Assembly: GCA_021836225.1 (NCBI GenBank)
Contig: JAKBJA010000163.1
Coordinates: forward strand, 1 to 8,911
Source: Pseudomonadota bacterium
Lineage (GTDB): Bacteria; Pseudomonadota; Gammaproteobacteria; Burkholderiales; Thiobacillaceae
Length of the DNA: 8,911 bases
Reading direction: 5' to 3'
Below are positions 7,569 to 8,911 of the stretch, one piece after another. The translations under genes and the position numbers were made by a program. The notes under the pieces were generated by a model. It was not told the origin of the DNA, searched no databases, and worked only from the letters and a program-made list of their open reading frames with translations. Positions within the stretch are counted from its first letter, which is position 1, and each line of letters starts with the position of its first letter.

Positions 7569-8700
7569 GCTGGCGCGGCGCTGGGCCAGGCAGTGGGAAG
7601 TCGCGGATACTCGGGAGCAGCGACTGCTCGACGCGCGCTCGTGGCCAGTTTCACTCCCCATAGGTAAGCCCAGCGCGGCGGAGTTCACGCAACGCACCGG
7701 AGATGTGCGCGAGCATCTCAAGCGGTGGCGGGCAGTCGGTATCGGCCGGGTACTCTGGGAGCCTGTCAGCTTCCGCGGCGGCGGCGATCCCGTCGAGGTG
7801 CCCGTTCATTGGGTTCTCGACAGCCCCTCGGAGTGGGCGGCAGCTTGTGACGAGCCGGTGGTGCGGAAGGAGTTCGAGCGCCTGGGTCGACTGGTGGCCG
7901 CCGCCGATCCAGTATTCCACCGGACGCTCGTCCGTCAACGATACTTGCTGCAGGACAGACCCGAAGCGGAACTCGTCCAAGCCATCGAGCTTGCTCGTGT
8001 GTTGAGTCCCGGATGCGCGGCGGGCCGACCGCTGCGCGCCCTGGGCGCGTGCGGCGTCGATAGCAAGTTCTTCGAGCGCCACCGCGCCCTCATTGTGCAA
8101 CTCCTCGATGCTCGTTTTGACGGACAGCCGAGCGAGCTCGGACTGGAGGCGTTCCTGGAGGCGCTCGACGAGGGCGAGCACTGGTTGTTGGTCGCGGCGC
8201 TCGCTCCGGGCCTGCTGCCATTCGTGCAGCAGCGTGTGCGCGCGCGGGAGATTACGACGCGGCCTCTGCCTGGATCGCACCTGGTGATCGTGGAGAACGA
8301 GCGCTGCTTTTACCAGCTTCCGTCGCTGCCCGATACCGTGGCCGTCCTGGGAGCTGGCCTCAACCTCGAGTGGCTGAGTGCCGCCTGGCTTCAGGACCGG
8401 CGCATCGCCTATTGGGGTGACCTGGATACCTGGGGATTGCTGATGTTGTCGCGAGCCCGCGAGCGACAACCCCATCTCGAATCGATTTTGATGAGCCGGG
8501 AGCTATTCGACGCGCTCGCTCCAGCGTCGGCTGTGGTCGAGAGGAGTCCTGCGGGCGAGCAACTGCCCAATGGACTTACAGACCCTGAGCGGGAGTTGTA
8601 CGTATACTTGCGCAAGCTCGAGAAAGGGCGACTGGAGCAGGAGATGGTTCCCCGCGAGCAGGTAATGACCGGATTCATGGAATGGCGGGCAAGCGGTTGA
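7552..8700 (+). CDS. jetD: Wadjet protein JetD (DUF3322/DUF2220), Toprim-fold nuclease
   Basis: The product is 382 aa from ATG 7552. JetD is the nuclease that cuts circular DNA presented by the JetABC motor, and its C-terminal domain resembles the Toprim domain of the topoisomerase VI A subunit. The N-terminal DUF3322 part (about 1-185) opens MKSPTELARRWARQWE and contains SWPVSLPIGKPSAAEF, both typical. The DUF2220 part has the Toprim acidic residues: VENE at 247-250 carries the catalytic Glu, and GDLDTWG at 289-295 carries the DxD pair D290 and D292. Near the C-terminus, LTDPERELYVYLRKLEKGRLEQE is also family-like. As I recall the family, the position of W294 is normally His (D-x-D-T-H-G), so this is a variant. 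The start lies within jetC, giving a 17-nt overlap. An in-frame GTG at 7537 would add five residues and is less likely, because MKSP is the common family N-terminus. No strong Shine-Dalgarno is seen, so translational coupling is probable. Confidence 0.93.
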   Translation: MKSPTELARRWARQWEVADTREQRLLDARSWPVSLPIGKPSAAEFTQRTGDVREHLKRWRAVGIGRVLWEPVSFRGGGDPVEVPVHWVLDSPSEWAAACDEPVVRKEFERLGRLVAAADPVFHRTLVRQRYLLQDRPEAELVQAIELARVLSPGCAAGRPLRALGACGVDSKFFERHRALIVQLLDARFDGQPSELGLEAFLEALDEGEHWLLVAALAPGLLPFVQQRVRAREITTRPLPGSHLVIVENERCFYQLPSLPDTVAVLGAGLNLEWLSAAWLQDRRIAYWGDLDTWGLLMLSRARERQPHLESILMSRELFDALAPASAVVERSPAGEQLPNGLTDPERELYVYLRKLEKGRLEQEMVPREQVMTGFMEWRASG

Positions 8701-8911
8701 ACGAAGAGCGCAACCTCACGCGCTGCGTCGTGCGGCGAAAAGCGCTGCGCCAAATCTCTGCCGAGCTTTTGTGATGGCCTCACCGCCGGCGCTCGCCCCG
8801 TAGGCGATTCTATTCCGTCCTTTGGGCGCCCTTGTGCCATCAGGCCGACCAAGTGGGTACCATGAGCGCTCCTCCGGACCTGATAGGGGCATTTTGTAGT
8901 GGCGGATACCC
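8701..8911. other. Downstream flank of the jet operon, no convincing gene
   Basis: This is the 211 bp after the jetD stop. GGCG at 8734-8737 can pair with CGCC at 8748-8751, but the stem is short and no T-run follows, so I do not call a terminator. A frame starting at ATG 8862 (MSAPPDLIGAFCSGGY) stays open to the window edge. It is only 16 codons long and has no good ribosome binding site, so it could be a gene start or chance. GCGCCAAAT at 8747-8755 repeats part of the operator arm found upstream of jetA. I see no insertion sequence end, tRNA or attachment site. Confidence 0.4.

Noticed and set aside
8734..8751. A possible terminator after jetD
   Set aside because: The stem is only 4 bp and no T-run follows on either strand.
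1..8911. CRISPR array, insertion sequence or integrase
   Set aside because: No direct-repeat/spacer pattern, no terminal inverted repeats with a transposase and no recombinase motifs are seen. The only repeats are the operator-like palindromes.

Overview
The window carries a complete four-gene Wadjet (JetABCD) anti-plasmid defence operon on the + strand at 1922-8700. A divergently transcribed gene for a DNA-binding Fic-family protein lies at 338-1735 on the - strand. DNA is GC-rich with strong G/C third-position bias, which produces long antisense shadow frames. It looks like a proteobacterial chromosome or genomic island, but the sequence alone does not fix the species.

Layout. Positions 1-90 hold the open end of an unrecognised + strand reading frame. 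Positions 91-337 hold nothing I can identify. Positions 338-1735 (-) encode a winged-helix plus Fic protein whose Fic motif is degenerate (QPFIDVNKRTSR in place of HPFx[D/E]GNGRxxR), although it keeps an S-x-x-x-E-G inhibitory helix motif. Positions 1736-1921 separate fic from jetA and contain three phased copies of a roughly 30-bp imperfect palindrome with GGCGC/GCGCC arms, repeating every 41-42 bp. Positions 1922-8700 hold jetA (DUF3375, kleisin-like), jetB (DUF4194, KITE-like), jetC (MukB/SbcC-like SMC ATPase) and jetD (DUF3322/DUF2220, Toprim nuclease). Their junctions are a 2-nt gap, a 1-nt overlap and a 17-nt overlap, as in a single translationally coupled operon. Positions 8701-8911 hold no convincing gene.

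How the genes should work together. From published work on Wadjet, JetA, JetB and JetC form an SMC-type motor that extrudes DNA loops, senses small closed circular DNA and hands it to JetD for cleavage. All key JetC ATPase motifs and the JetD acidic residues are present, so the system looks intact. The system itself is already described. The less familiar part is the divergent HTH-Fic gene with its palindrome array. I infer that this is a regulatory module that represses itself and possibly jetABCD. That is a hypothesis from layout and sequence, not an established function.
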